Source: Trinickia symbiotica
Lineage (GTDB): Bacteria > Pseudomonadota > Gammaproteobacteria > Burkholderiales > Burkholderiaceae
Reading direction: 5' to 3'
Assembly: GCF_002934455.1 (NCBI RefSeq)
Contig: NZ_PTIR01000008.1
Coordinates: 124,001-188,000, forward strand
DNA length: 64,000 bases
The notes under the pieces are model-generated. The model made no database searches and was not told the DNA's origin. It saw only the letters and a list, made by a program, of their open reading frames with translations. Position 1 is the first letter of the stretch. Each line of letters opens with the position of its first letter. Both the position numbers and the translations under genes were made by a program. Positions 53,459 through 61,883 of this stretch are shown here, one piece after another.

Positions 53459-53530
53459 TTACCAGACGCCCATCTTCACCGGCATCGTGTTGACCGCCGT
53501 CGTTTCGAAGTAGCTCAGGACTTCATTCAT
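53459..53530 (-). CDS. 23-residue candidate precursor peptide ending in Met-Gly-Val-Trp
   Basis: Translation from the ATG at 53530 starts MNEVLSYFETTAVN and ends PVKMGVW before a TAA. A TAGGAG site lies at good spacing ahead of the ATG, which is unusually strong for a chance frame of this size. The C-terminal GVW resembles the GVY end of mycofactocin's MftA, whose last two residues are modified by a radical SAM enzyme; its length is near that of PqqA. There is no signal peptide, Cys or His. It is first in an operon with a radical SAM gene. The reading as a modified-peptide precursor is an inference, since no family was recognised. Confidence 0.75.
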   Translation of the reverse strand: MNEVLSYFETTAVNTMPVKMGVW

Positions 53531-53663
53531 TTCGTACTCCTAAATGGTCGGTGCAGGATGCCCCCTGCGGGGGATGTCGGAAGGTGTTTCCGGCATTGGG
53601 ACCACCCATGCCACGGCCATCGCAATTCCTCGGCGGCTGCGACACGGAAGGGTTGGGATCGCG

Positions 53664-53727
53664 CGATCGAGATAAATTAATCTCGATCGGTAGGCGGCAT
53701 CGTATTGACGCAGCGGAGAGGGTTCAA
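53664..53727 (-). promoter_or_regulatory. promoter and operator-like palindrome for the peptide/radical-SAM operon
   Basis: On the minus strand a -35 TTGAAC (53722-53727) and -10 TACGAT (53699-53704) are 17 bp apart. Nine bases after the -10 lies a perfect 10-bp inverted repeat, CGATCGAGAT and ATCTCGATCG with a 6-bp AT spacer (53664-53689). It would cover about +3 to +28, a standard repressor site. The leader to the peptide ATG is about 160 bases. Confidence 0.55.
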
Positions 53728-53847
53728 CCTATCGGGGTTGATAGCTTGGTGGGCGTTGCAATCGCCGGTACCGGGGATAGTCGGGCTGGGTCCATGCATG
53801 CGTTGCTGAATGTGCACGGCCGCGGACGAATGAAAAACAGCACCTCA

Positions 53848-54432
53848 CTAGCGCAACAAATCCCCCGGCGTATCGACATCGGCGATGACACCCGCATCAT
53901 CGACGTCGATCGTCGTCAAATCCGACGACTCCAGCAGCAGGCGTGCGCCGACGTCTCCATTGAGTGCCGCGAGCGCCGTACCGTGCATGGCGCCGAATCC
54001 GACAGGATGCCCGCGCCGACCGCGATAGACCGGCGCGACGATCGACGAGCCCTGACCGAGACGCCGTGCGACCGCTTCGATGGTTTCGGGGGCGATCCAG
54101 GGCATGTCGGCGAGCGCGACGACCCATCCATCGGCGTCAGCGCTCGCATGGACCCCGGCGGCCAGGCTTGCGCCCATGCCGCGTTCCGCCTCGCTCGAAA
54201 AGATGACATCGCAGCCCGCGTCGTTGAGCAAATGGGCGAGCGCTTCGTCGCCGGTTCTCACGACAGCGACGACGCGCGCAACGCTGGCAAGGAGCCGCTG
54301 CGCCGCGGCACGCGCGACAGGCGTGCCATCGGGAAGCGGTGCGAGGAGCTTGTTTTGCTGACCGGTCGGATCGAAGCGCGTGCCGCGTCCCGCGGCGAGG
54401 AGCAGACCGGTGGCGAGGGAGGCATAGGTCAT
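53848..54432 (-). CDS. mocA: MocA-like molybdenum cofactor nucleotidyltransferase
   Basis: A 194-residue NTP transferase. GLLLAAGRGTRFDPTGQQNKLLAPLPDGTPV is the GxG-x-R-x(n)-K nucleotide-binding motif. VVALADMPWIAPETIEAVARRL contains the metal-binding Asp, and GRRGHPVGFGAMHGTALAALNGDVGARLLL is typical of MocA/MobA relatives. MocA adds CMP to molybdopterin, making the cytosine-dinucleotide form that PaoABC-type hydroxylases need. It is placed after the paoABC-like genes on the same strand, which supports that role. The ATG at 54432 begins where similarity begins. Confidence 0.85.
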   Translation of the reverse strand: MTYASLATGLLLAAGRGTRFDPTGQQNKLLAPLPDGTPVARAAAQRLLASVARVVAVVRTGDEALAHLLNDAGCDVIFSSEAERGMGASLAAGVHASADADGWVVALADMPWIAPETIEAVARRLGQGSSIVAPVYRGRRGHPVGFGAMHGTALAALNGDVGARLLLESSDLTTIDVDDAGVIADVDTPGDLLR

Positions 54433-54568
54433 CGGGGCATCCGGTTGTTCGGCGATGGAGGGCAGTGCCGCCGATCCCGCATGGCGCCGCCCGCCGCCGC
54501 AAGCATACCGCATGTACCGATGTGCATAGTGGATGTGTTCAGCTTCTTAAGCAGAACTAAACAAGACG

Positions 54569-56791
54569 TCAGGCCGTCATTTGCATCATGACCTTATCGA
54601 GCGTAATCGGCAGATCGCGTACGCGCACCCCCGTCGCATGGTAGACGCCATTGGCGACGGCCGCGACGATCCCGGTGATGCCGATCTCGCCGATGCCACG
54701 CGCGCCGAGCGGGTTGAAGTTCGTATCGGGAACGTCGAGCACCGTCACGTCGATCGTGCCGATATCGCCATTGACGGGCACGTGATACTCGGCGAGGTTG
54801 CCGTTGACGAAGCGCCCATAGCGCGTATCGAGCGAACTTTCTTCCTCGAGCGCGGCGCCGATGCCCCAGACGAGTCCGCCCATAAGCTGGCTCTTGCCTG
54901 TCTTCTCGTTCAGCAGCCGGCCCACGTCATAGACGGCGACGACGCGCGGCACGCGGATCACCCCGAGTGCCGCATCGACGTGGACCTCAGTGAAGACCGC
55001 GCCGAACGAATGCGATTCGAAACGTTTGCTCTCATCGCCGCTCTTTGCGGTGGCCGTGGCCTCGATCGGGCGTGAGCCGGCACGCGCGATGATTGCGGCC
55101 GCCGGATCGCGCTTCGTCGGCTGCGATCGGCTCACCACCCAGCCGTCGACGACCGTCACGTCTTCGACGGCGAGGCCGTGCAGCGGCGACGCTTCGTCGG
55201 CGCGCGCCAGCGCGATCAACTGCGCGCGCGCTGCACTGGCGGCCTCGTGTACCGCGGGCGAAACGCTTGCCGCCGATTGCGAGCCGCCCGAGATCGGCGC
55301 GCGCGGCAGCGAGGAGTCGCCGAGCCCGAAGCTCACGCGATCGACGGGAAAGCCGAGCGCATCCGCGGCAACTTGCGTCATGATCGTGTAGGTTCCGGTG
55401 CCGATATCTTGCGTGCCCGAGACGACGACCGCGGTGCCGTCGGGCATGATGCGCGCGATCGCCGACGCCTCGCTACGGTGGGCCGGGTAGGTGGCCGTCG
55501 CCATACCCATGCCGATCAGCGTATCGCCGTCACGCAGCGAGCGCACCGCTTGCGGGCGCTTCGACCAGCCAAAGCGCTCGGCGCCGACGCGATAGCACTC
55601 GCGCAGATGCTTGCTGGACCAGGGCTTGCCTTCCTCCGGCGAGACTTCGGCGTAGTTTTTCAGGCGCAGCTCCACCGGATCCATCTTCAGCGCGTAAGCG
55701 AGTTCGTCGAGGGCCGATTCGAGTGCGTACGTCCCTGTGGTCTCGCCTGGTGCCCGCATGAACGTCGGGATGCCGACGTTCATCGGGACGAGACGGTGTG
55801 TCGTGTCGAGATTGGGTGTGGCGTACAGCATGCGCGTGACGACGCCCGAGGTCTCCGTCCAATCTTCGAGCACCGAGGTGTTCGCAAACGTATCGTGCCG
55901 CAACCCCGTGATCGTGCCGTCGCTGCGCGCGGCGACGGAGATGTGCTGCTCCGTGTATGGCCGCCCGCCGACGGGACCAAACATCTGGGGACGCGTTAGC
56001 GCGAGCCTGACCGGCCTGCCTGTCTGCCGCGACGCCATCGCGCAAAGCACGACGTGCGACCAGACCGAGCCCTTGCAGCCGAACCCGCCGCCGACGAACG
56101 GCGAAATGACATGGACGTCTTCCCGCGCGATGCCGAGCGTCGTCGCTACCGCTTGCTGCGAGTTCGCGACGCCTTGCGTCGTGTCGTAGAGCGTCAGGCG
56201 GGGCCCGTCCCACAACGCGAGAACAGCATGCGGCTCCATCGGATTGTGGGTCTCCATCGGCGTCGTATACACCGCATCGATGCGCACGGACCCTTCGCGC
56301 AGCCCGCTTTCGACATTGCCGCGCTTCGTGTCGGGCGGGCCGCCGAACATCGAAGGAGGCGGATGGGCGTTGGCCTTGGCCGCTTGGAAATCGAGCGCGG
56401 GTGCGGCCTGCCGATACGAAACGCGCAGCGCATCGGCCGCGTGGGTGGCCTGCTCGAACGTTTCGGCCACCACCACGGCAATGGGTTCGTTGTTGTAATG
56501 CACCTCGTCGTCCTGCAGCAGCGAAAGCCGCCTCAGCGCGGGCGGGGTCACCTTCGGCCGACCGTTGTTTGGCAGACGCGGCGCATTGCGATAGGTCATC
56601 ACGAGAATCACGCCTGGGAGGTTTTCCGCGATGCTCGTATCGATCGAAGCGATGTTGCCGCGCGCGATGGTGCTCGTGACGAGAACGCCATGCGCGAGCT
56701 TGCCCGCCGGGAACTCGCCGCCGTATTGAGCCTGGCCGGTGACCTTGAGCACACCGTCGGTGCGATCGAGCGGTTGACCGATCATGTTCAT
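54569..56791 (-). CDS. paoC: molybdenum hydroxylase large subunit, PaoC/XdhA-type (molybdopterin-cytosine-dinucleotide binding)
   Basis: A 740-residue catalytic subunit of the xanthine-dehydrogenase family. [23 protein letters not shown] opens the a/b-hammerhead domain. MDAVYTTP-like [37 protein letters not shown], and [20 protein letters not shown] are molybdopterin-site segments. The terminal active-site Glu lies in [29 protein letters not shown]. It is close in layout to E. coli PaoC, an aldehyde oxidoreductase; the aldehyde range cannot be told here. The ATG at 56791 overlaps the FAD-subunit stop in an ATGA. Confidence 0.92.
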   Translation of the reverse strand: MNMIGQPLDRTDGVLKVTGQAQYGGEFPAGKLAHGVLVTSTIARGNIASIDTSIAENLPGVILVMTYRNAPRLPNNGRPKVTPPALRRLSLLQDDEVHYNNEPIAVVVAETFEQATHAADALRVSYRQAAPALDFQAAKANAHPPPSMFGGPPDTKRGNVESGLREGSVRIDAVYTTPMETHNPMEPHAVLALWDGPRLTLYDTTQGVANSQQAVATTLGIAREDVHVISPFVGGGFGCKGSVWSHVVLCAMASRQTGRPVRLALTRPQMFGPVGGRPYTEQHISVAARSDGTITGLRHDTFANTSVLEDWTETSGVVTRMLYATPNLDTTHRLVPMNVGIPTFMRAPGETTGTYALESALDELAYALKMDPVELRLKNYAEVSPEEGKPWSSKHLRECYRVGAERFGWSKRPQAVRSLRDGDTLIGMGMATATYPAHRSEASAIARIMPDGTAVVVSGTQDIGTGTYTIMTQVAADALGFPVDRVSFGLGDSSLPRAPISGGSQSAASVSPAVHEAASAARAQLIALARADEASPLHGLAVEDVTVVDGWVVSRSQPTKRDPAAAIIARAGSRPIEATATAKSGDESKRFESHSFGAVFTEVHVDAALGVIRVPRVVAVYDVGRLLNEKTGKSQLMGGLVWGIGAALEEESSLDTRYGRFVNGNLAEYHVPVNGDIGTIDVTVLDVPDTNFNPLGARGIGEIGITGIVAAVANGVYHATGVRVRDLPITLDKVMMQMTA

Positions 56792-57807
56792 GCGACTACT
56801 CCGGTAATGCCCGGGCTGCTGCGTCCCGCGGCTACGTTGACGGCACGTACGATGGCCCGCTCGGCAAGCGCGACCTTGAACCGGTTGCCGGCAAGCGGCT
56901 TCGCATCGCGCAATTCGGCGGCCGCCGCTTCGCGCAATCGCTCGTCGTTGAGCGGCCCGCCGCTCAACATGCGCTCGGCGACGGACGCGCGCCACGGCTT
57001 GTGCGCGACGCCGCCCAACGCGATTCGCACATCCGAAACATTGCCTCCCTGCAGTTGCAGTGCCGCGGCGACGGAAACGAGAGCGAACGCGTAGCTCGCG
57101 CGATCGCGCACCTTCAGGTAATAGGCATGCTCGGGGAAGGCGGGCGGCGGCAAATCGACGAACGTGATGAGCTCACCAGGACGCAGTGTCGTATCGCGCT
57201 CAGGGTGATCGCCCGGCAGACGGTGAAAATCCGCGAACGGAATGGCACGCTCGCCGTCGGCGCCCGTCACGCGTACCGTTGCATCGAGGGCGGCAAGCGC
57301 AACGCTCATATCGGATGGATTCACCGCGATGCATTGCGAGCTGGCGCCGAGAATAGCCTGAGTGCGTTGATATCCGTCGATGGCGCCGCAGCCGCTGCCG
57401 GGCATGCGCTTGTTGCACTCGGCGAACGCCGTGTCGTAGAAATAGGGGCAGCGCGTCCGCTGAAGGAGATTGCCGCCTACCGTTGCCATGTTGCGCAACT
57501 GCGCGGAGGCGCCCGAGACGAACGCCTGCGAGAGCAGCGGATAGTGCTGGCGGACGAGCGCGTGATCGGCCGCGTCGCTGTTCCGCACAAGCGCGCCGAT
57601 GCGCAGGCCGCCATCGGGCAGCCTCTCGATCGCGTCGAGCCCGCTGCCGAGATGGGTGATGTCGACGAGCTTGACGGGCCGTGCGGCGCCGCCCTTCATC
57701 AAATCGAGGAGATTCGTGCCACCGCCGATGAACATGGCGCCGGGCTCGCGCGCCGCTCGTATGGCGCCCGCGACATCGGACGCGCGTTCGTAGGAAATCG
57801 CTTCCAT
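56788..57807 (-). CDS. paoB: molybdenum hydroxylase FAD-binding subunit, PaoB-type
   Basis: A 339-residue CO-dehydrogenase-flavoprotein-like subunit. [28 protein letters not shown] and [21 protein letters not shown] are FAD-binding. The distinguishing PaoB feature is present: four cysteines in [23 protein letters not shown] together with the preceding Cys context, an extra 4Fe-4S site not found in ordinary Xdh[38 protein letters not shown] is the C-terminal domain. It overlaps paoC by 4 bp. Confidence 0.92.
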   Translation of the reverse strand: MEAISYERASDVAGAIRAAREPGAMFIGGGTNLLDLMKGGAARPVKLVDITHLGSGLDAIERLPDGGLRIGALVRNSDAADHALVRQHYPLLSQAFVSGASAQLRNMATVGGNLLQRTRCPYFYDTAFAECNKRMPGSGCGAIDGYQRTQAILGASSQCIAVNPSDMSVALAALDATVRVTGADGERAIPFADFHRLPGDHPERDTTLRPGELITFVDLPPPAFPEHAYYLKVRDRASYAFALVSVAAALQLQGGNVSDVRIALGGVAHKPWRASVAERMLSGGPLNDERLREAAAAELRDAKPLAGNRFKVALAERAIVRAVNVAAGRSSPGITGVVA

Positions 57808-57858
57808 CAGAATTCCTTCGTTGTCCTATCGTTCCGCTTCGACCGTGCGGGTCGAGCG

Positions 57859-58587
57859 TTATGCCGTGCGTTGACGTCGATAGACATCGATCACCGCGGC
57901 CACGATGTTGGGGTAGGCGCCGCAACGGCAGATGTTGCCGCTCATTCGCTCGCGAATTTCCGCTTCGGTGAGCTCGGTCGGCTTCGCGCGGACGTCGCGC
58001 GTGGCCGCGCTCGCGGCGCCGGCACGGAACTCCTCGATGAGCGCCGTCGCCGAGCAGAGCTGGCCCGGCGTACAGTAACCGCACTGAAAGGCATCGCGTT
58101 CGATGAACGCCTGTTGAATCGGGCTTAGCTTGCCGGCTTGCGCCAGCCCTTCTACAGTCGTGATCGATTCGCCCTCGTGCATGACGGCGAGCGTGAGGCA
58201 CGAATTGATGCGGCGGCCGTCGGCCAGCACGGTACAGGCGCCGCACTGTCCGCGGTCGCATCCTTTTTTCGTGCCCATGAGGCCCACGTACTCGCGCAGC
58301 GCGTCGAGCAGCGTGACACGGGGCTCGAGCTGTAGCTGATGAAGGCGGCCGTTGATCGTCAGCTTGACCGGCATGACCGGCGAGCGGACCGTTCCCGTTG
58401 CGCCTGTTGGCGCTGGCGCGGAAGCATCATTCATCTGGGATTCCTTGGCGTGCAAATGAGGCGCCGCGCCGACAGTGACGGCCGCGGCGGCCGATTGCAA
58501 AAAACGGCGACGCGCCAGGTCAGGGTTGCATTCGGTTTGGCTTACGGCCTTGGCGTCGTCGGAGGGGGGGAGAGGCGGCTTGGACAT
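57859..58587 (-). CDS. paoA: molybdenum hydroxylase 2Fe-2S subunit with Tat signal, PaoA-type
   Basis: A 242-residue subunit. The N-terminal Tat signal carries RRRFLQSAAAAVTVGAAPHLHA, so the complex is exported folded to the periplasm. The plant-type 2Fe-2S domain has GCDRGQCGACTVLADGRRINSC. The second cluster domain has FQCGYCTPGQLC and SGNICRCGAYPNIV. First gene of the paoABC operon. The ATG at 58587 gives the usual signal-peptide length. Electron transfer from the Mo centre to FAD passes through its two clusters. Confidence 0.94.
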   Translation of the reverse strand: MSKPPLPPSDDAKAVSQTECNPDLARRRFLQSAAAAVTVGAAPHLHAKESQMNDASAPAPTGATGTVRSPVMPVKLTINGRLHQLQLEPRVTLLDALREYVGLMGTKKGCDRGQCGACTVLADGRRINSCLTLAVMHEGESITTVEGLAQAGKLSPIQQAFIERDAFQCGYCTPGQLCSATALIEEFRAGAASAATRDVRAKPTELTEAEIRERMSGNICRCGAYPNIVAAVIDVYRRQRTA

Positions 58588-58788
58588 GGCGATCGGCTCG
58601 CTCCATTGGGCGTCGATGCTGTCGACTTCGTCGATGCGATGAAGCACGGCGGAAATGGACGCTGAGTTTGCGTCCCAACGAGTCGGAGTTTGCAGCAAGT
58701 CAGATGCCCGGACCGCTCGCGCTTAGCGCGCGCATGCCGCGCTGGGTGCTTGCCAGCGCGGTCAGCGGGGCTTACGTGATTATTTCAA

Positions 58789-60081
58789 TCAATCGATGCC
58801 GTGAAATACGGCGTCGTCAGGACCGATATACGCGGGTGGCCGCCATGTCGCGTCGCGCATCGAGTGCTGCACTTGGTTTTCAACGCCGAGCAGCACCGCG
58901 AAGATTGCCATGCGGATCGGAATGCCATTGTCGGTCTGGCGGAAGATGGCGAGCCGCGGATCGTGGTTGAGATCGGTGCTCAGGTCGTTCGCGCCCGGCC
59001 GGCTGTCGCGCGGCAGCGGGTGCATGATCAGGGTGTCGCGCCCGCAGACCGTCTCGACGAGCGCTTCATTGATCTGGAAGTCGGGCGTGTAACCTTCGAA
59101 CGATTCGTCGGCGAAGCGCTCCTTCTGGATCCGTGTGGCGTAGACGACATCGGCACCGCGCAGGCCCGAAGCCAACTCGCTCGTCTGCTCGACGACATGC
59201 CCGTTGCGCGAGATTTGATCGACGATGTAGCCGGGCATCTCCAGCGTCGGCGGCGAAATCAGCGTGAATTTGATGTCGCGATAAAGCGCGAGCAGCTTGA
59301 CGAGCGAATGCACGGTCCGGCCGTATTTGAGGTCGCCGACGAGCGCGATATGCGCACCGTCGACGATCTTGCCGAGCCGCGAGAATTCGCGCTGGATCGT
59401 GTAAAGATCGAGCAGCGCCTGGCTCGGGTGCTCGCCCGGGCCGTCGCCGCCATTGATGACGGGCAGATTCGTCGCGCGCGCGAATTCGGCCACGGAGCCC
59501 TGCTCGGGGTGACGCACGACGAGTGCGTCGACGTAGCCGCTCATGACGCGGCTCGTATCGTAGATCGACTCGCCCTTGGCCATCGAAGAGAAAGTGAAGC
59601 CCGTCGTATCGCATACGGAGCCGCCGAGCCGGCAGAACGCGGCGCCGAACGATACGCGCGTGCGCGTGCTTGCCTCGAAGAACAGGTTGCCGAGCACAGC
59701 CCCTTCGAGCACGCGCGAAATCTTCTGGCGGCGCGCGATCGGCTGCATGATGTCGGCGACATGGAACAGCGACTCGACGGCGTCACGCGAGAACTGATCG
59801 ACCGATAGCAGCTGTGGTTTTCCCTCGAAAAGAATCTTGCTCGCGAGTGGCCCAGAGTCTACGCTTTGCGTATAGTTTTCGTCGCGCTCGATGTTGCCGA
59901 CGATTTCGGATACGAATCGCCCGACGATTTCCGGCATCGATCTCGATTCCTGCGAATCGTCGGGCAGCAGCCACGTGTCGAGCGCTCGACGGCTCACGCC
60001 GATGCGGTTCGCGAATGCCTCGCGCGTCATGTTCATGCGTCGCATGGCGTCGCGAAGGAATGCCTGCTGGGGAACGCTCAT
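58789..60081 (-). CDS. pyrB: aspartate carbamoyltransferase with an N-terminal helix-turn-helix segment
   Basis: Condenses aspartate and carbamoyl phosphate in pyrimidine synthesis. Residues 1 to about 60 (FLRDAMRRMNMTREAFANRIGVSRRALDTWLLPDDS) read as an XRE-type helix-turn-helix fused ahead of the enzyme. The catalytic part shows FFEASTRTRVSFGAAF (carbamoyl-phosphate site), RHPEQGSVAEFA, GDGPGEHPSQALLDLYTI and MHPLPRDSRPGANDL. The ATG at 60081 has GAGG seven bases ahead. No pyrI or inactive pyrC partner is adjacent. This extension is known to me from some Burkholderiaceae PyrB proteins; whether it binds DNA is not known. Confidence 0.93.
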   Translation of the reverse strand: MSVPQQAFLRDAMRRMNMTREAFANRIGVSRRALDTWLLPDDSQESRSMPEIVGRFVSEIVGNIERDENYTQSVDSGPLASKILFEGKPQLLSVDQFSRDAVESLFHVADIMQPIARRQKISRVLEGAVLGNLFFEASTRTRVSFGAAFCRLGGSVCDTTGFTFSSMAKGESIYDTSRVMSGYVDALVVRHPEQGSVAEFARATNLPVINGGDGPGEHPSQALLDLYTIQREFSRLGKIVDGAHIALVGDLKYGRTVHSLVKLLALYRDIKFTLISPPTLEMPGYIVDQISRNGHVVEQTSELASGLRGADVVYATRIQKERFADESFEGYTPDFQINEALVETVCGRDTLIMHPLPRDSRPGANDLSTDLNHDPRLAIFRQTDNGIPIRMAIFAVLLGVENQVQHSMRDATWRPPAYIGPDDAVFHGID

Positions 60082-60205
60082 GGGTGGCCTCGCCGTCGTA
60101 ATTGTACGCGCTGCGTATATTACGTTGGCGTGGGTGGAAGTCAAGAACGGGTTGCGAATATTCGCTGGTGCGCCCCGGCATCGAGGGTCACCCGCATTTC
60201 GACGA

Positions 60206-60424
60206 TCATTTCGATTTCGGCGGCAGTCCCATCTTTTCCAGCGTCAGCGTTTCGTCGGCGCGGCCCCAGCCGCCGTCGGCGACTTCCTCGACGAGCACCA
60301 TCGAATAGGGGCGGACGCCTTCCCCGAAGTATTCGACGAACATCGCCGTCGTGCGATGGATGATTTCCTCTTTGCGGGCGTGATCGAGGATGCCTTCAGG
60401 GAACTTTTAATTTGCAAATGGCAT
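60206..60424 (-). pseudogene. 4-oxalocrotonate tautomerase-like gene broken by an in-frame stop
   Basis: The 72-codon frame begins MPFAN, has TAA as codon 6, then continues without frameshift as KFPEGILDHARKEEIIHRTT and ends LPPKSK. The family (4-OT/MIF small tautomerases) needs the N-terminal Pro released after Met removal, so a protein restarting downstream would be inactive. The rest (VRPYSMVLVEEVADGGWGRADETLTLEKMG) is well conserved, which suggests a recent nonsense mutation, a sequencing error at one base, or readthrough. Upstream of the ATG there is no strong ribosome binding site. Confidence 0.8.
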
Positions 60425-60974
60425 GGATTGCTCCAATTTGGGTGGTCCCAGGATAACGAGGCAATGTGCGCGCGTCGCCTGACGATGAGCCTTATCGGGC
60501 GATACCGCTTGCCCGCGCGTCGTCTGCGAGAGCGTCGACGGAACATTGTTGCTGGTGAGCCTTGGCCGATAAAGGGATTGCGATGGGTAACTGCATTCAA
60601 CGCGCGTCAATAATTCACGTGGCGCGCGGGGCATCGGAGCGGCGGCTCAACGCAAAGATCGATGCGCATGGGACACGGAATTAAATTTGCACTGGATCAA
60701 TCCTGGCGCACCAGATAAACTGCGCCGAATGGAACCCGCATACCCGCTTCTCCTCGTGATCGCCATGCCGCAGATGCTCGCCGCGCCCGGCGCAGCAGGC
60801 GTCGCGTCGCGTGCGATCGCGCTTCCGGTTTCCAAAGCCAAAAAACAGCTGCTCGTCTGACCGGCACGCTGTTGCCGTCGGACTTGCGACGGGACAGCGG
60901 CAAACCGGCTTTCACCCCTGCGCCTTCCCCTCATTGTTCGACGGATTCCTTCGGTCATTTTTCGAGGTGAAGAC
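60425..60974. other. gene-poor intergenic stretch before the DapA-like gene
   Basis: About 550 bases between the broken tautomerase and the DapA-family gene. A 43-codon frame from 60729 (MEPAYPLLLVIAMPQML...) exists but has no similarity I recognise and no good ribosome binding site. Promoters for both flanking genes are expected here; none stands out clearly. Confidence 0.45.
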
Positions 60975-61883
60975 ATGTCGATTTTTTCCGGTATCTGGAT
61001 TCCGCTCGTCACGCCGTTCTCGCGTGGCGCCGTTGACCACGGCGCGCTGGCGGCGCTCGTCGATCGCTATCGCAAGGCCGGCGTAGCGGGCTTTGCCGCG
61101 TTGGGCACCACCGGCGAGCCCGCGGCGCTCTCGCTCGACGAGAAGGATGCGGTACTAGACACGATCTTGCGGGAGGCGGAAGGCGTGCCCGTCATTGCGG
61201 GCCTCGCCGGAAACCAGACGGCGCAACTCCAGAACCGCGTGCGGCGCATGAACGAGCAGCCCGTCTCAGGCCTTCTCATCAGCGCGCCTTATTACATTCG
61301 TCCTTCGCAGGCGGGGCTTGTCGAACATTTCGAACGACTGGCCGATCTGAGCACGAAGCCGATCGTCCTTTACGACATTCCGTACCGGACCGGCGTGCGC
61401 ATCGAGCTCGATACGTTGCTGACGCTTGCCGCGCACCCGCGCATCATGGCGATCAAGGATTGCTCGGGCTCTGTCGATACGACGCTCGCATTGATCCGCG
61501 ACGGGCGCTTGCAAGTGTTGGCCGGCAACGACGACGCGATCTTCAGCACACTTTGCATGGGCGGCAGCGGAGCGATCTCGGCCAGCGCGCATCTGCGGAC
61601 AGAGCGCTTTGTGGCGATGCATCGCGCGCTCGCCGAGGGGCGGCTGGCAGATGGCCGCGCGATTTTTCACGAGCTCGCGCCCCTCGTGCGTGCGCTCACG
61701 TCCGAACCGAATCCCGCTCCCGTGAAGGCGGCGCTTGCGGCGCTTGGGCTGATCGACAATGAGTTGCGCGCGCCTATGACGCGGGCGAGCGAGGCGTTGA
61801 CCGATCAGCTCGCGCGACTCTTGAGTGCCAAGGCTTCAGCCACGGCATCGATGACGCTCGCCCAATCGCCGAGCGCGGGCTGA
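60975..61883 (+). CDS. dihydrodipicolinate synthase (DapA) family aldolase/lyase
   Basis: A 302-residue (beta/alpha)8 Schiff-base enzyme. GIWIPLVTPFSRGAVD, ALGTTGEPAALSLDEK (Thr pair and Glu of the pyruvate site), VIAGLAGNQTAQ, VLYDIPYRTGVRI (catalytic Tyr) and RIMAIKDCSGSVDTTLALI (Schiff-base Lys) are all present. The family covers DapA, N-acetylneuraminate lyase, KDG aldolase and others. The surrounding genes give no lysine-pathway context, so this may be a paralogue acting on another 2-oxo acid. The 3' end overlaps the convergent TPR gene by 79 bp. Confidence 0.88.
   Translation: MSIFSGIWIPLVTPFSRGAVDHGALAALVDRYRKAGVAGFAALGTTGEPAALSLDEKDAVLDTILREAEGVPVIAGLAGNQTAQLQNRVRRMNEQPVSGLLISAPYYIRPSQAGLVEHFERLADLSTKPIVLYDIPYRTGVRIELDTLLTLAAHPRIMAIKDCSGSVDTTLALIRDGRLQVLAGNDDAIFSTLCMGGSGAISASAHLRTERFVAMHRALAEGRLADGRAIFHELAPLVRALTSEPNPAPVKAALAALGLIDNELRAPMTRASEALTDQLARLLSAKASATASMTLAQSPSAG

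Noticed and set aside
60729-60860. A 43-codon frame (MEPAYPLLLVIAMPQ...) before the DapA-like gene
   Set aside because: No ribosome binding site, no similarity and no context; chance frame is as likely.
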